Origin: JAJDZL01 sp965219265 | GTDB lineage: Bacteria > Pseudomonadota > Gammaproteobacteria > Arenicellales > JAJDZL01 | Length of the DNA stretch: 64,000 nucleotides | Direction: 5' to 3' | NCBI GenBank assembly: GCA_965219265.1 | Contig: OZ244730.1 | Coordinates: 1,984,001-2,048,000, forward strand | Part shown: positions 18,130 through 25,836 of the stretch, piece by piece | How positions within the stretch are numbered: position 1 is the stretch's first letter | Layout of the letters: each line of letters opens with the position of its first letter | Position numbers and translations under genes: made by a program | The notes under the pieces: model-generated | What the model was told of the DNA's origin: nothing | The model's database searches: none | What the model saw: only the letters and a program-made list of their open reading frames with translations

Positions 18130-18947
18130 CACGACACTTCCAAATCGATATCAGGATGCTCAGCAGACCTTGTTCCCGTGATTGGGCGATTGTCCGCAGC
18201 ATAGTAGGTAAATACAACCGAAAATTTGATTGCATCGGTGCGATTGCTTCCGGCACTGTGGAGCAATCGACTATGAAAGAATAGAACATCTCCTGCATTC
18301 AGCTCAATATTCTGAGCAGATTTCGTCAGAGCTGAGTTGCGTTCCAAATCGGTCCTGAAAAACAAGGCAGCATCAAACTGACCCCTGTCAAAACGCATTT
18401 GATGAGAACCCGGAATGACAGAAAGACTGCCGTTTACATAGTTTTCACTCCCTAGTGCAAGCCAAGCAGTTACAAGTTCCGGTCGATCGAAACTCCAGTA
18501 ACGTATATCCTGATGCCATCCTGTCTCGCTTCCATACCCTGGGAATTTAGTCATTATGCAGTTGTGGTGGTTCTGACTAGCCTGAATATGAGATGTTTGA
18601 AGAAGATTTCGTACATGATCAGCTACAACTTCGGCTGCTGCCCACTGTCGAAACACCTCGTCTCTTGAAATAGCATTCAGCAGCCTGCGGGGGGTATCGC
18701 CACCAGGTGAGTCACGCGATTCAGGGGCTCCAGGATAGTGCACGTCCGCCTCGTATTCAACCGGTGCCAGAGCTGGGTAAAGCGACGAATTGATTGCATT
18801 TGTCATAGCCTGGCAAATTGTCTCGCTGCAAATGTTCCTCGCAATCAGATATCCATCTCGAGTAAATCTGGCAAAACTCGTCTCGTCAAACCAGGGTTGA
18901 CAATCATTCAACTTGTTAGGATTCGTCGCTTTTGATTTATTCATCAT
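18129..18947 (-). CDS. Phytanoyl-CoA dioxygenase (PhyH)-family Fe(II)/2-oxoglutarate oxygenase
   Basis: A 272-aa protein with the double-stranded beta-helix features of the PhyH family: facial-triad residues His145 and Asp147 in GWHQDIRYW, distal His230 in LLHSAG, and an Arg just after (SNRTDA) that would bind 2-oxoglutarate. VIPGSHQMRF is the usual loop before the distal strand. These enzymes hydroxylate small molecules such as acyl-CoAs, amino-acid derivatives or natural products; the substrate cannot be told here. It is followed directly by the mini membrane protein. Confidence 0.85.
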   Translation of the reverse strand: MMNKSKATNPNKLNDCQPWFDETSFARFTRDGYLIARNICSETICQAMTNAINSSLYPALAPVEYEADVHYPGAPESRDSPGGDTPRRLLNAISRDEVFRQWAAAEVVADHVRNLLQTSHIQASQNHHNCIMTKFPGYGSETGWHQDIRYWSFDRPELVTAWLALGSENYVNGSLSVIPGSHQMRFDRGQFDAALFFRTDLERNSALTKSAQNIELNAGDVLFFHSRLLHSAGSNRTDAIKFSVVFTYYAADNRPITGTRSAEHPDIDLEVS

Positions 18948-19155
18948 GTTTTACCTTTTCATCGGTTAGACCTGCTGAACTAAAAAAGGTTTTCTGATTC
19001 AAGACAATATACCTCAAAATTAGTGAATCCTTTGATTACCGAGAAATTCGGCTGAAGCACCTAAGTATCCGCATAAAATAACAACGTTCAGGTGGCGTCT
19101 ATTGGTAAACGTAGTAGCACTGAAACAAAATTTCAACAACCTAAAGATTACATAT

Positions 19156-19464
19156 ATGACGAATTCTTGCATGGACAAGGAACCATTCGTTCTTCGGGTC
19201 ATTGGTGGCAATATGGAACCGGAGTTTCCAGATGGTTCAATTATTGTTGTTGACCCAGGCCAACCCGTCACCGATGGCGACTTCGTGGTTACTAAACTCA
19301 ACGATCAAATAGAACTGCGTCAACTATCTAAAAACAATGGGAATTGGAGGTTGACTGCTACCGCCGCACCTGAAGAAAGCTCCGATATAACAAGCTTGAC
19401 AGACATCATCGGGCGAGTAGTAAAGCGTACCGATGCAAAACAGGAATTCATTACGGAGTACTGA
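19156..19464 (+). CDS. S24/LexA-like peptidase-fold protein lacking the catalytic serine
   Basis: A 102-aa protein consisting only of an S24/S26 (LexA C-terminal) fold. The usual GxSMxP nucleophile motif reads GGNMEPEFPDG, so Asn19 replaces the catalytic Ser; the Lys of the dyad may be present (Lys47 in VVTKLNDQIELRQL). It has no DNA-binding domain. Stand-alone S24 domains are common in gammaproteobacteria and are often called phage repressor-like. The ATG at 19156 was preferred to a TTG at 19102 because the upstream part does not look conserved. Its 3' end is duplicated in degenerate form at about 21.86-21.92 kb. Confidence 0.7.
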   Translation: MTNSCMDKEPFVLRVIGGNMEPEFPDGSIIVVDPGQPVTDGDFVVTKLNDQIELRQLSKNNGNWRLTATAAPEESSDITSLTDIIGRVVKRTDAKQEFITEY

Positions 19465-19495
19465 TCCAATGCCAGCCACCGTGTGCCTGGTTGTC
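19455..19495 (+). repeat. Direct repeat, copy A (3' end of the S24-like gene)
   Basis: GGAGTACTGA, then CCAAT and, after a small difference, GTGCCTGGTTGTC recur at 21880-21919 in the same orientation. Weaker similarity extends about 25 bp to the left into the last codons of the S24-like gene. The repeats bracket a 2.4-kb catabolic segment. Confidence 0.75.
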
Positions 19496-19941
19496 GAAAT
19501 TCGAATACCGATCTAGTCGCCACATCAATCTGCCGGATTTGAATGTGCGGCTGACTTGAGTCGTACTGAGAACCTCACCATTCCCGATAAACTGTTGAAT
19601 CTAGGTTTGTCATAAGTGGAAATTTGGAAAGTAAGTGAACGAACCTGTTTTACCAAATTGTTGCAGCCTCTCAGACGGTGGCTAATTGGGGTGACATTCT
19701 GCAACTTTCTGTAGGGTGGAGTTGTTCTGTTTGACGTGCGACATTGTGTTGCGATCCCATACTGGAATCCTTATAATCGTGACTTTTTCGCCCCCAATAT
19801 ATTGATAGAAAAGTAAGCTTCGCGACTTGACCGATAAACAGGTGGCACTACGCTGTGTGACAGAAGGCTGGATTAAATTTATTGACCGACCTTATGTGGT
19901 GGTGTACGAATTGTCAGTAGCAACTGTCCGGTGACCCGCCG
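19496..19941. other. Non-coding or eroded sequence
   Basis: About 450 bp between the S24-like gene and the aldo/keto reductase remnant. No intact gene is seen. The distal part probably contains further, unrecognisable N-terminal remains of the reductase. Confidence 0.4.
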
Positions 19942-20343
19942 CATTCCACGCATCCGATGTGAACTGTAATGGAAGCTATTATGGTTAGCGAACACAAAGG
20001 CTATGCGAGATTCGTGTCGGAACGACCGCCTTACAACTTGCTTGACCGTAGAATCGAAAACGAACTTGTGCCTCTTAGCCAAAAGCACGGTTTGGGGTTA
20101 ATTGCATGGGCACCGATGGCAATGGGCGTGCTGGCGGGGCGGTATTCGTCAGCTTCTTCGTATCCAGAGGGGTCGAGGGCGGCTTTACAAGGTGGTTTTT
20201 ATGCTGGCCGTGTAACCGAGTGTGGCATTGAAGTTAGTGTGCAGTTTTCGAAGATTACCGCGGAACTTAGTTTAACGCCTGCTCAGCTGGCCATTCTTTG
20301 GGGCAAAGATCAGCCGGGAATCACAACACCGCAAGTTGGATGA
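19942..20343 (+). pseudogene. Aldo/keto reductase remnant
   Basis: The plus strand encodes STHPM-stop-TVMEAIMVSEHKGYARFVSE and then RPPYNLLDRRIENELVPLSQ and GLGLIAWAPMAMGVLAGRYS, which is the C-terminal half of a KCNAB/YhdN-type aldo/keto reductase. A TGA at 19960-19962 replaces the Trp expected in STHPxW, the N-terminal half with the catalytic Tyr/Lys is missing or unrecognisable, and the C-terminus stops early at GITTPQVG. It is 28 bp before the proline-racemase-family gene and was probably once part of the same catabolic set. Confidence 0.8.
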
Positions 20344-20371
20344 AAATGCGACTATCTTGGGAGACATCGTA

Positions 20372-21454
20372 ATGAAATTTTCAAACGTCATTCATGCCAT
20401 TGATCTTCATGCCTGCGGAGAACCCGGTAGAGTTATCGTTGGCGGCATCACGGATGTGCCTGGCGAAACGATGTATGACAAAATGTGCCATCTTGAGCAG
20501 GAAGCCGATGATCTTCGTAAACGGATGTTGCGCGAGCCGCGAGGTTATCCTGCTGCAAACTGCAATATTGTATTGCCGTCACAAAACCCGAAAGCAGACG
20601 CAGGATTTGTGATTCTAGAACAGGTTGAGTACCCTTTGATGTCCGGCTCAAACACCATCTGTGTTGCCACTGCACTGATCGAAACCGGGATGGTTGAAGT
20701 CACGGAGCCAGAAACCGTATTGACACTGGAGGCACCTGCCGGGTTGGTTACAGTTACCGCCGAAGTGACGGATGGAAAAGTCAAAGGAGTAACGTTTGAA
20801 AATGTACCCGCATTTGCCGTTCACCTTGATGAAGTAATTGACGTCCCAGAACTTGGAAAAGTTACGGTTGATGTCGCTTGGGGCGGTATGTTCTATGTTG
20901 TTGCGGATGCCGAGCGGTTGGGGATTGAGCTTCTCCCTGACCGGGCCGGAGAAATTACCCGTGCCGGCGAGATGATCAAAGCCGCCGCCCGGGAACAATT
21001 GCCGAGTGTACATCCGGAGAATTCAAATGTGTCAGGGGTGACGATCTGTGTAATGACAGGGACTCCTACAGTAGCGGGGGCCACTGCAAAGAATGCTGTG
21101 GTTGTTTCCTCCGGTCAGCTGGATTGGCAGCGACCAACAACTTGGACCGGCGTTCTTGACCGCTCACCGTGCGGTACTGGGACTTGCGCCCGCATGGCCG
21201 CACTTTATGCAAAAGGCGAGCTCGGACTGAACGAAGACTTCCACCATGAGGGGATTCTGGGTACGATATTCACTGGACGGCTTGTTCGCGAAACCCAAAT
21301 TGCTAACCTTACGGCGGTTGTACCAACCATCCGTGGACAGGCATGGGTAACTGGAATCGCTCAATACGTGGTGGATACTGACGACCCATTTCCGAATGGA
21401 TTTACGGTTGGAGACATTTGGGGTGGTTCAATTGATCGACCGCTCGCTCACTGA
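20372..21454 (+). CDS. Proline racemase-family protein, Ser/Cys type (probable trans-3-hydroxy-L-proline dehydratase)
   Basis: A 360-aa DapF-fold enzyme. True proline racemases and 4-hydroxyproline epimerases use two Cys bases. Here the first site reads MSGSNTI with Ser91 where they have MCGHGTI, while the second Cys is present (DRSPCGTGTC, Cys267). In the proline racemase superfamily a Ser or Thr at the first site with Cys at the second is the pattern of trans-3-hydroxy-L-proline dehydratases, which make pyrroline-2-carboxylate. The ATG at 20372 has GGGAG 9 nt upstream and is preferred over a longer version from 20336. The reading frame is intact although both neighbours are broken. Substrate is inferred from one residue, so treat it as a hypothesis. 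Confidence 0.8.
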   Translation: MKFSNVIHAIDLHACGEPGRVIVGGITDVPGETMYDKMCHLEQEADDLRKRMLREPRGYPAANCNIVLPSQNPKADAGFVILEQVEYPLMSGSNTICVATALIETGMVEVTEPETVLTLEAPAGLVTVTAEVTDGKVKGVTFENVPAFAVHLDEVIDVPELGKVTVDVAWGGMFYVVADAERLGIELLPDRAGEITRAGEMIKAAAREQLPSVHPENSNVSGVTICVMTGTPTVAGATAKNAVVVSSGQLDWQRPTTWTGVLDRSPCGTGTCARMAALYAKGELGLNEDFHHEGILGTIFTGRLVRETQIANLTAVVPTIRGQAWVTGIAQYVVDTDDPFPNGFTVGDIWGGSIDRPLAH

Positions 21455-21592
21455 CATATTGTGAATGGCGCAGTGACGGTGTTAACGACTCGCACATAAA
21501 CAATACAAATCGTTCGATTAACAATTTGACTATAAGGGAGAAACCTACTACGACAATAAAAATGCCCTTTGGGTGTTACAACTTCAATCATC

Positions 21593-21748
21593 ATGGTCGT
21601 CACAGGTGTGTCTGGCGCTGCTGATTACACATTGAAACTTGCGCACAACGGTCCTGAACAACATCCTTTTCAAGATGGGGCAGTTGCTTTCAAAGAGCAG
21701 CTTGAAGCGAGCTCAAATGGTGCAATTGTGGTGCTGGAGCACGACTGA
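21593..21748 (+). pseudogene. TRAP transporter substrate-binding protein (DctP) N-terminal remnant
   Basis: The plus strand reads ADYTLKLAHNGPEQHPFQDG then AVAFKEQLEASSNGAI, the start of the mature DctP fold (LKLAHxxxxxHP), and stops at a TGA at 21746. The signal peptide is shifted out of frame and the remaining about 280 residues are gone. TRAP binding proteins often accompany proline/hydroxyproline catabolic genes, which fits the adjacent proline-racemase-family gene. Confidence 0.75.
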
Positions 21749-21857
21749 GGGGCGTTCGAAACCAATCTCCAGATGATTTCGCACAGTTTGCCGGCAATGC
21801 GAATTCACCGAGTTGGGGATTCCCAATAATGCTTCGTGGCGGATGAAGCATAAACCG

Positions 21858-21889
21858 CTGTAAGACAGAAATTTATCAAGGAGTACTGA
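21858..21889 (+). pseudogene. 3' remnant of a second S24-like gene
   Basis: In frame with the TGA at 21887, the plus strand encodes AVRQKFIKEY-stop, matching DAKQEFITEY-stop at the end of the intact S24-like gene at 19464; a TAA interrupts the frame slightly upstream. Only the tail is recognisable. Confidence 0.6.
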
Positions 21890-21919
21890 CCCAATACAGT
21901 CACCCCGTGCCTGGTTGTC
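21880..21919 (+). repeat. Direct repeat, copy B
   Basis: Imperfect copy of 19455-19495 (GGAGTACTGA-C-CCAAT...CGTGCCTGGTTGTC). It ends 6 bp before the dsrK stop codon, so the segment boundary touches the dsr operon. Confidence 0.75.
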
Positions 21920-21925
21920 AGAGTA

Positions 21926-23365
21926 TCAACGCAAAACAACTGCATCCCCCACAATCTGGTGCAAGCTGACGATCATGTCGATTCCGAGACCGTAGTGCGG
22001 CAGAACTGTACGAAACTGGCTTTTGCAAATCGCGCAGATTGCGGCCATGTGAGTTACACCGTGAGTCGAAATTGCATTTTCCAGTGCCTGCACTCTTGGC
22101 GACGCACCACTGACTCTCACTTCCATCAATTCATCAGTCAGCAACCCACCACCACCGCCACAACAGAATGTGTACTCGCAGATAGTTTCCCGTGCCATGT
22201 CCATAAAATTGTCGCAGGCAGCTCGTAACAGATTGCGTGGAATTTGATAGATGTCCCGCGGTTCTTGACCCATTCTCGAGCCGCGAGCCACATTACATGA
22301 GTCGTGAAACGTGATCACTTTGTCAGCATGCACGGATTTGTCCAGACGCAATTGACCGCTTTCAATCAGACTGTGAGTGAACTCGCATATATGCAGTGGT
22401 TCGATCAGTGACTGTATCGGTGAATCCGCATCTTTGAATAATTCCGGCCAATAACTGCTGGCAACTCTCCAAGCGTGCCCACATTCTCCAATCAGGATCT
22501 GTCGAACTCCCAGCTCCTGAGCAGAGTTTTGAATTCGCTCTGCGATTTTTTTCATATGTGAAGAATCGCCAACAAACAGCCCGAAATTCGCGGCTTCAGA
22601 CGCTTCAGTTGCAAGCGTCCAGCGAATGCCGGTCTGGTGAAATATCTTGGCACAGCCAATTAATCCATCTACGTGCGGTTCCGAATAAAAGTCAGCAGAT
22701 GGAACAACCAGTAAAATATCGGCCTCGGCATCATCCAATGGAAATCGCACGTCCACGCCAGTATCTTCTTTGACTTCCTCTTCCAGACTCTCGAGAGTAT
22801 CCGCGATGGCGGGGCCTATCATACCGAGATTGTTTCCGACTCTGTGAACGTTGTCGATTACCGTATGAATGTAGGTCTGTTTGAACCCGACAGACTCCAG
22901 GATAGCCCGTCCAGCCATGGTAATCTCGGCTGTATCGATGCCAAATGGACAGTACACCGAACAACGGCGGCACTGGGAACACTGATAGTAGTAGGTACTC
23001 CAGTCTTCAAGCAGTTCTTCCGTAAAATCCAGAGCACCGACGAAATTGGGGAACAACCGTCCCGCGAGCGTGAAGTGACGCCGATATACCCCACGAATCA
23101 AGTCTTGCCGTGCCACTGGCATGTTGAGAGGATCACCGTTTCCGAGGAAATAATGGCATTTGTCGGTGCATGCACCGCATTTCACACAACTGTCAAGAAA
23201 GACCTGTAGAGCCCGATTTGAATCCACCAGTTCTCCGAGTTTCTCTACCGCAATTTCCTGCCAGTTATCAACAGGCGCGTGGGACAGTCCGCCATCCGAT
23301 TGAAAGAAGGGTTTGGCGTCTGCCATCGCACCTTTGTTGATTTTCGGAGTTGTTATCTGCTTCAT
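21926..23365 (-). CDS. dsrK: DsrK, iron-sulfur subunit of the DsrMKJOP-type complex
   Basis: Cytoplasmic HdrD-like Fe-S protein that exchanges electrons between DsrC thiols and the membrane. The 479-aa product has two 4Fe-4S motifs, Cys60-63-66-70 (CVKCGACTDKC) and Cys129-132-135-139 (CSQCRRCSVYC), then CCG-type motifs (FHDSCNVARGSRMG, FCCGGGGGLLTDELM) that hold the catalytic noncubane cluster. Similarity to DsrK of purple sulfur bacteria is evident throughout. The ATG at 23365 lies 7 nt after the dsrM stop; an ATG at 23389 would overlap dsrM. No dsrL, dsrJ, dsrO or dsrP follows: the next sequence is the repeat-bounded segment. Confidence 0.95.
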   Translation of the reverse strand: MKQITTPKINKGAMADAKPFFQSDGGLSHAPVDNWQEIAVEKLGELVDSNRALQVFLDSCVKCGACTDKCHYFLGNGDPLNMPVARQDLIRGVYRRHFTLAGRLFPNFVGALDFTEELLEDWSTYYYQCSQCRRCSVYCPFGIDTAEITMAGRAILESVGFKQTYIHTVIDNVHRVGNNLGMIGPAIADTLESLEEEVKEDTGVDVRFPLDDAEADILLVVPSADFYSEPHVDGLIGCAKIFHQTGIRWTLATEASEAANFGLFVGDSSHMKKIAERIQNSAQELGVRQILIGECGHAWRVASSYWPELFKDADSPIQSLIEPLHICEFTHSLIESGQLRLDKSVHADKVITFHDSCNVARGSRMGQEPRDIYQIPRNLLRAACDNFMDMARETICEYTFCCGGGGGLLTDELMEVRVSGASPRVQALENAISTHGVTHMAAICAICKSQFRTVLPHYGLGIDMIVSLHQIVGDAVVLR

Positions 23366-23372
23366 CGTCCGC

Positions 23373-24074
23373 TCACTCGTCAACCACATGCTTTCTTGGA
23401 GGGTAGTGCTGGTTATGGCTTGGACTAAAGAAATAGGCTGGGAAGTGAATCAATTTGCTGAACGGAAAAATCAACACCAGAATGGCTACGCTAGTCAAGT
23501 GCAAGTATAGAACAACGTTCTGGGGGAGAATTGTCGGAGACAGATTGATCAAACCCAGCATGAATCCGCGAACACCGAATATGTCCACATGAATTTTGTA
23601 TCGAAGAAAGAGGCCAGTGACAGCGATCAGAATCAGCAGAATCAACATTGCGTAGTCCGAGGGGCTGGAAATGTAACGTATACGATCAACGAATATTCTT
23701 CTCCCGAAGAGTCCGGCCAAACCGATCAACATCCCCCAAGCGGCAAAATCACCCGGCACGAATGTCCAGATTACCCAGGTCCACACCGGATCCGTCACAA
23801 AATACAGATGGCGAAGCAGAACCAGCGCTAAAGCATAGTGAAATATCCATCCAAACAGCCATGTCCATTTGCTGGCATGGAACAGACTCTCAAAGAACAG
23901 TGCTTCTCTTGTTATTCGAACAACTACCCCAAATCGAGTTCGAGGTACCGGAGCAACGGGTAGCAAATATCTTGAAGGAATTCTCGCATAACTGATGACT
24001 TTCCACAGCAACCCGGCCAACAATACGATTGCAGCGAAGTAGTATGTAATCGAAAATGCAATGCTCAAGAGCAA
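23373..24074 (-). CDS. dsrM: DsrM, NarI-like membrane cytochrome b subunit
   Basis: A 233-aa integral membrane protein with about five or six hydrophobic helices and the NarI-like pattern of histidines for haem b (FHASKWTWLFGWIFHYALALVLLRH; YLHLTSVAILVLIFPFSKLIH). It links the quinone pool to DsrK. It sits between dsrC (43-bp gap) and dsrK in the order dsrC-M-K found in sulfur oxidisers. It carries no extra domains. Confidence 0.93.
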   Translation of the reverse strand: MLLSIAFSITYYFAAIVLLAGLLWKVISYARIPSRYLLPVAPVPRTRFGVVVRITREALFFESLFHASKWTWLFGWIFHYALALVLLRHLYFVTDPVWTWVIWTFVPGDFAAWGMLIGLAGLFGRRIFVDRIRYISSPSDYAMLILLILIAVTGLFLRYKIHVDIFGVRGFMLGLINLSPTILPQNVVLYLHLTSVAILVLIFPFSKLIHFPAYFFSPSHNQHYPPRKHVVDE

Positions 24075-24117
24075 ATTTCACGCACCGAGCACGTTGTCGT
24101 CAACAACCCGTCAACCT

Positions 24118-24456
24118 CTATATGCAACCGGTCGGTTTCGGCAATCCCGCATAGCGACAGGCTTGTTTTGCTGGTCCGAATGGAAACAATTCGTACAGAT
24201 AAGGACTATTCGCTTTTTCCTTGCCGAGCCGTTTGCCCATGTGGCGAACCAGAACCCGAATCGGCGGCGCGATGGCGTATTCGGCATAATACTCTCTCAG
24301 AATATTGATTGCTTCCCAATGCTCTGGAGTTAACTCACAGTTGTCATCCTGTGCCATTTTCTCAGCCAACGCTTGCGACCATTCGTCAGGATTCGCCAAG
24401 AACCCCTCTGCATCAGTTTGATAAGTCTTTCCGTCCAATTCAACTGGGATTTTCAC
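24118..24456 (-). CDS. dsrC: DsrC, sulfur carrier protein with both redox cysteines
   Basis: Small (112 aa) TusE/DsrC-family protein. The flexible C-terminal arm ends ACRYAGLPKPTGCI with two cysteines, Cys100 and Cys111, ten residues apart. Having both, not just the last one, marks true DsrC, which carries sulfur as a trisulfide or persulfide to and from DsrAB and DsrMK, rather than TusE. The protein also shows the FPFGPAKQA block used for partner contact. It is 8 bp downstream of dsrH. Confidence 0.96.
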   Translation of the reverse strand: MKIPVELDGKTYQTDAEGFLANPDEWSQALAEKMAQDDNCELTPEHWEAINILREYYAEYAIAPPIRVLVRHMGKRLGKEKANSPYLYELFPFGPAKQACRYAGLPKPTGCI

Positions 24457-24464
24457 TCACTCTC

Positions 24465-24767
24465 TCACAACCACGAATGTACTGCGTCATTGTCAGCGGC
24501 CAATTGAACAAAACCGACGTAGTCAACCGTCTCGATTCCTGGAATCAATCGAGACTTCTGTAATCCTCGACATTGGAGATCCGATTCAAGAGCGTAAATT
24601 CGATGATTTTCCAACGCGTTTCGGATCACTAATTCACTATCAGTTCCACTCATTGCTGCATACACTCCATCTTCAATCAAGAGAATGTCGCTCCCGCTTT
24701 GCGCTAAACGCAGGCAGCTCAGCAAACTTGATTTTTCAGTTGGAGACTTATTGACGGTATGCAGCAT
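24465..24767 (-). CDS. dsrH: DsrH (TusB-like) sulfurtransferase complex subunit
   Basis: A 100-aa DsrH/TusB-family protein: MLHTVNKSP start, LIEDGVYAA motif, and one Cys near the N-terminal third (Cys18). It forms the hetero-hexamer DsrE2F2H2 that passes sulfur to DsrC. Normally dsrF and dsrH are nearly touching; here 268 bp separate them and a promoter candidate lies in the gap. Confidence 0.93.
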   Translation of the reverse strand: MLHTVNKSPTEKSSLLSCLRLAQSGSDILLIEDGVYAAMSGTDSELVIRNALENHRIYALESDLQCRGLQKSRLIPGIETVDYVGFVQLAADNDAVHSWL

Positions 24768-24834
24768 CGGAATCAGCGATTCTAATATTTACCGTTTGAC
24801 GAAATTTCTATAAATTATGCTGGATAGTTCACTG

Positions 24835-24863
24835 ATTACACACCACTTGTACGTTAGAGTCAA
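24835..24863 (-). promoter_or_regulatory. Sigma-70-type promoter candidate before dsrH
   Basis: On the minus strand TTGACT (24863-24858) is followed after exactly 17 nt by TGTAAT (24840-24835), each one mismatch or two from consensus. It lies 68 bp before the dsrH start inside the unusual dsrF-dsrH gap and could drive dsrHCMK separately from dsrEF. Confidence 0.4.
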
Positions 24864-25035
24864 TTGTGATTCAACTCGCGATCATGGAAATCATGGTCAT
24901 TTTTCTGATTGACAATTGAAAAGTTTCATTACCTCAAACACGATCAACAAAGACAATGTGGTGGAACTCGTTGGAAAATCGAAAATGAAACCTTTAGTGT
25001 GCTGCAAAAGACGGCTATCGCATAACTTGGAATCT

Positions 25036-25428
25036 CTAGAATTGCAAAATAACATCCTGTTGATTCATGAGGTCGGACAGAGTATGAGAGGATACAACCG
25101 TCACGCAGTTGCTGTCATCCTCTCGCGGCACGTCCATTAAGTCTTCAGCAGTCATGCCGCGCTGTTTCAAAGACTCTTCCTCGACGAACAGATTCGTAAT
25201 ATCAAAATCTCGTAACGCTCTGAAGGTTCTGGTGAAGTGCTTCATTCCAAGTACTGAGGGATCTTGGTTTCGTATCAACTGATAAACACCGTCATCCAAG
25301 AAAACGACACTAATATCCTGCTCAAAGGCAGAGCCCGCCAACATTGCGTCTAGTGCCTCCAATCCATAGATGGTGCCATAAGGTGCACGACGATTAATGA
25401 ACATGAAACGTTTTTTGGCTTCAACCAT
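25036..25428 (-). CDS. dsrF: DsrF (TusC-like) sulfurtransferase complex subunit
   Basis: A 130-aa DsrE/F-like protein with RRAPYGTIYGLEALDAMLAG and VVFLDDGVYQL, the TusC/DsrF hallmark. It is the structural middle subunit of DsrEFH, lacks the active Cys of DsrE, and follows dsrE by 15 bp. Start ATG at 25428. Confidence 0.94.
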   Translation of the reverse strand: MVEAKKRFMFINRRAPYGTIYGLEALDAMLAGSAFEQDISVVFLDDGVYQLIRNQDPSVLGMKHFTRTFRALRDFDITNLFVEEESLKQRGMTAEDLMDVPREDDSNCVTVVSSHTLSDLMNQQDVILQF

Positions 25429-25443
25429 TGTCTATACCTAAAT

Positions 25444-25836
25444 TCAGTCACCGAATATGACTGTTCGATCGGCGATGATGCTTCCTTCAATGAAATAGCC
25501 AATGCCAGCAACCTGAAATCGGCTGTCAATATTGGCGGCATCCTTTCCGTATTGCTCGGCGGATTCGGAACTCAATATGCCTCTTCTAAGCGATGCTGCG
25601 ATGCAGACTGCCAGATCGATGTCGTGGTCACGAGATAGTTTGACCCACTGATTGACAATATCCCGGTCGTCACTAGGAGGCGCGCTCAGTGCTGTGCCGT
25701 TGTATACACCGTCGTGATAGAAGAACACACGAACGATTTCATGTCCGATGCTCAATGCAGCATTTACAAACTGATAAGCAGAATCGGAGGCCTGATGGGT
25801 ATAGGGACCTTCACAAACTAGAATGTTGAATTTCAT
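25444..25836 (-). CDS. dsrE: DsrE (TusD-like) sulfurtransferase subunit
   Basis: First gene of the dsr operon here. The 130-aa protein has VRVFFYHDGVYNG and the persulfide-forming cysteine at position 78 (LAVCIAASLRRG), the same position as the active Cys of DsrE in Allochromatium. It hands sulfur on to DsrC within DsrEFH. There is no dsrAB upstream; instead there is an 817-bp gap and the divergent bepA-like gene. Confidence 0.95.
   Translation of the reverse strand: MKFNILVCEGPYTHQASDSAYQFVNAALSIGHEIVRVFFYHDGVYNGTALSAPPSDDRDIVNQWVKLSRDHDIDLAVCIAASLRRGILSSESAEQYGKDAANIDSRFQVAGIGYFIEGSIIADRTVIFGD

Noticed and set aside
19455..21919. The repeat-bounded segment as a prophage or integrative element
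   Set aside because: No integrase, phage or conjugation gene lies between the repeats; only metabolic remnants do.
24916..25140. A plus-strand frame in the dsrF-dsrH gap
   Set aside because: It overlaps dsrF in antisense for much of its length and has no recognisable product.
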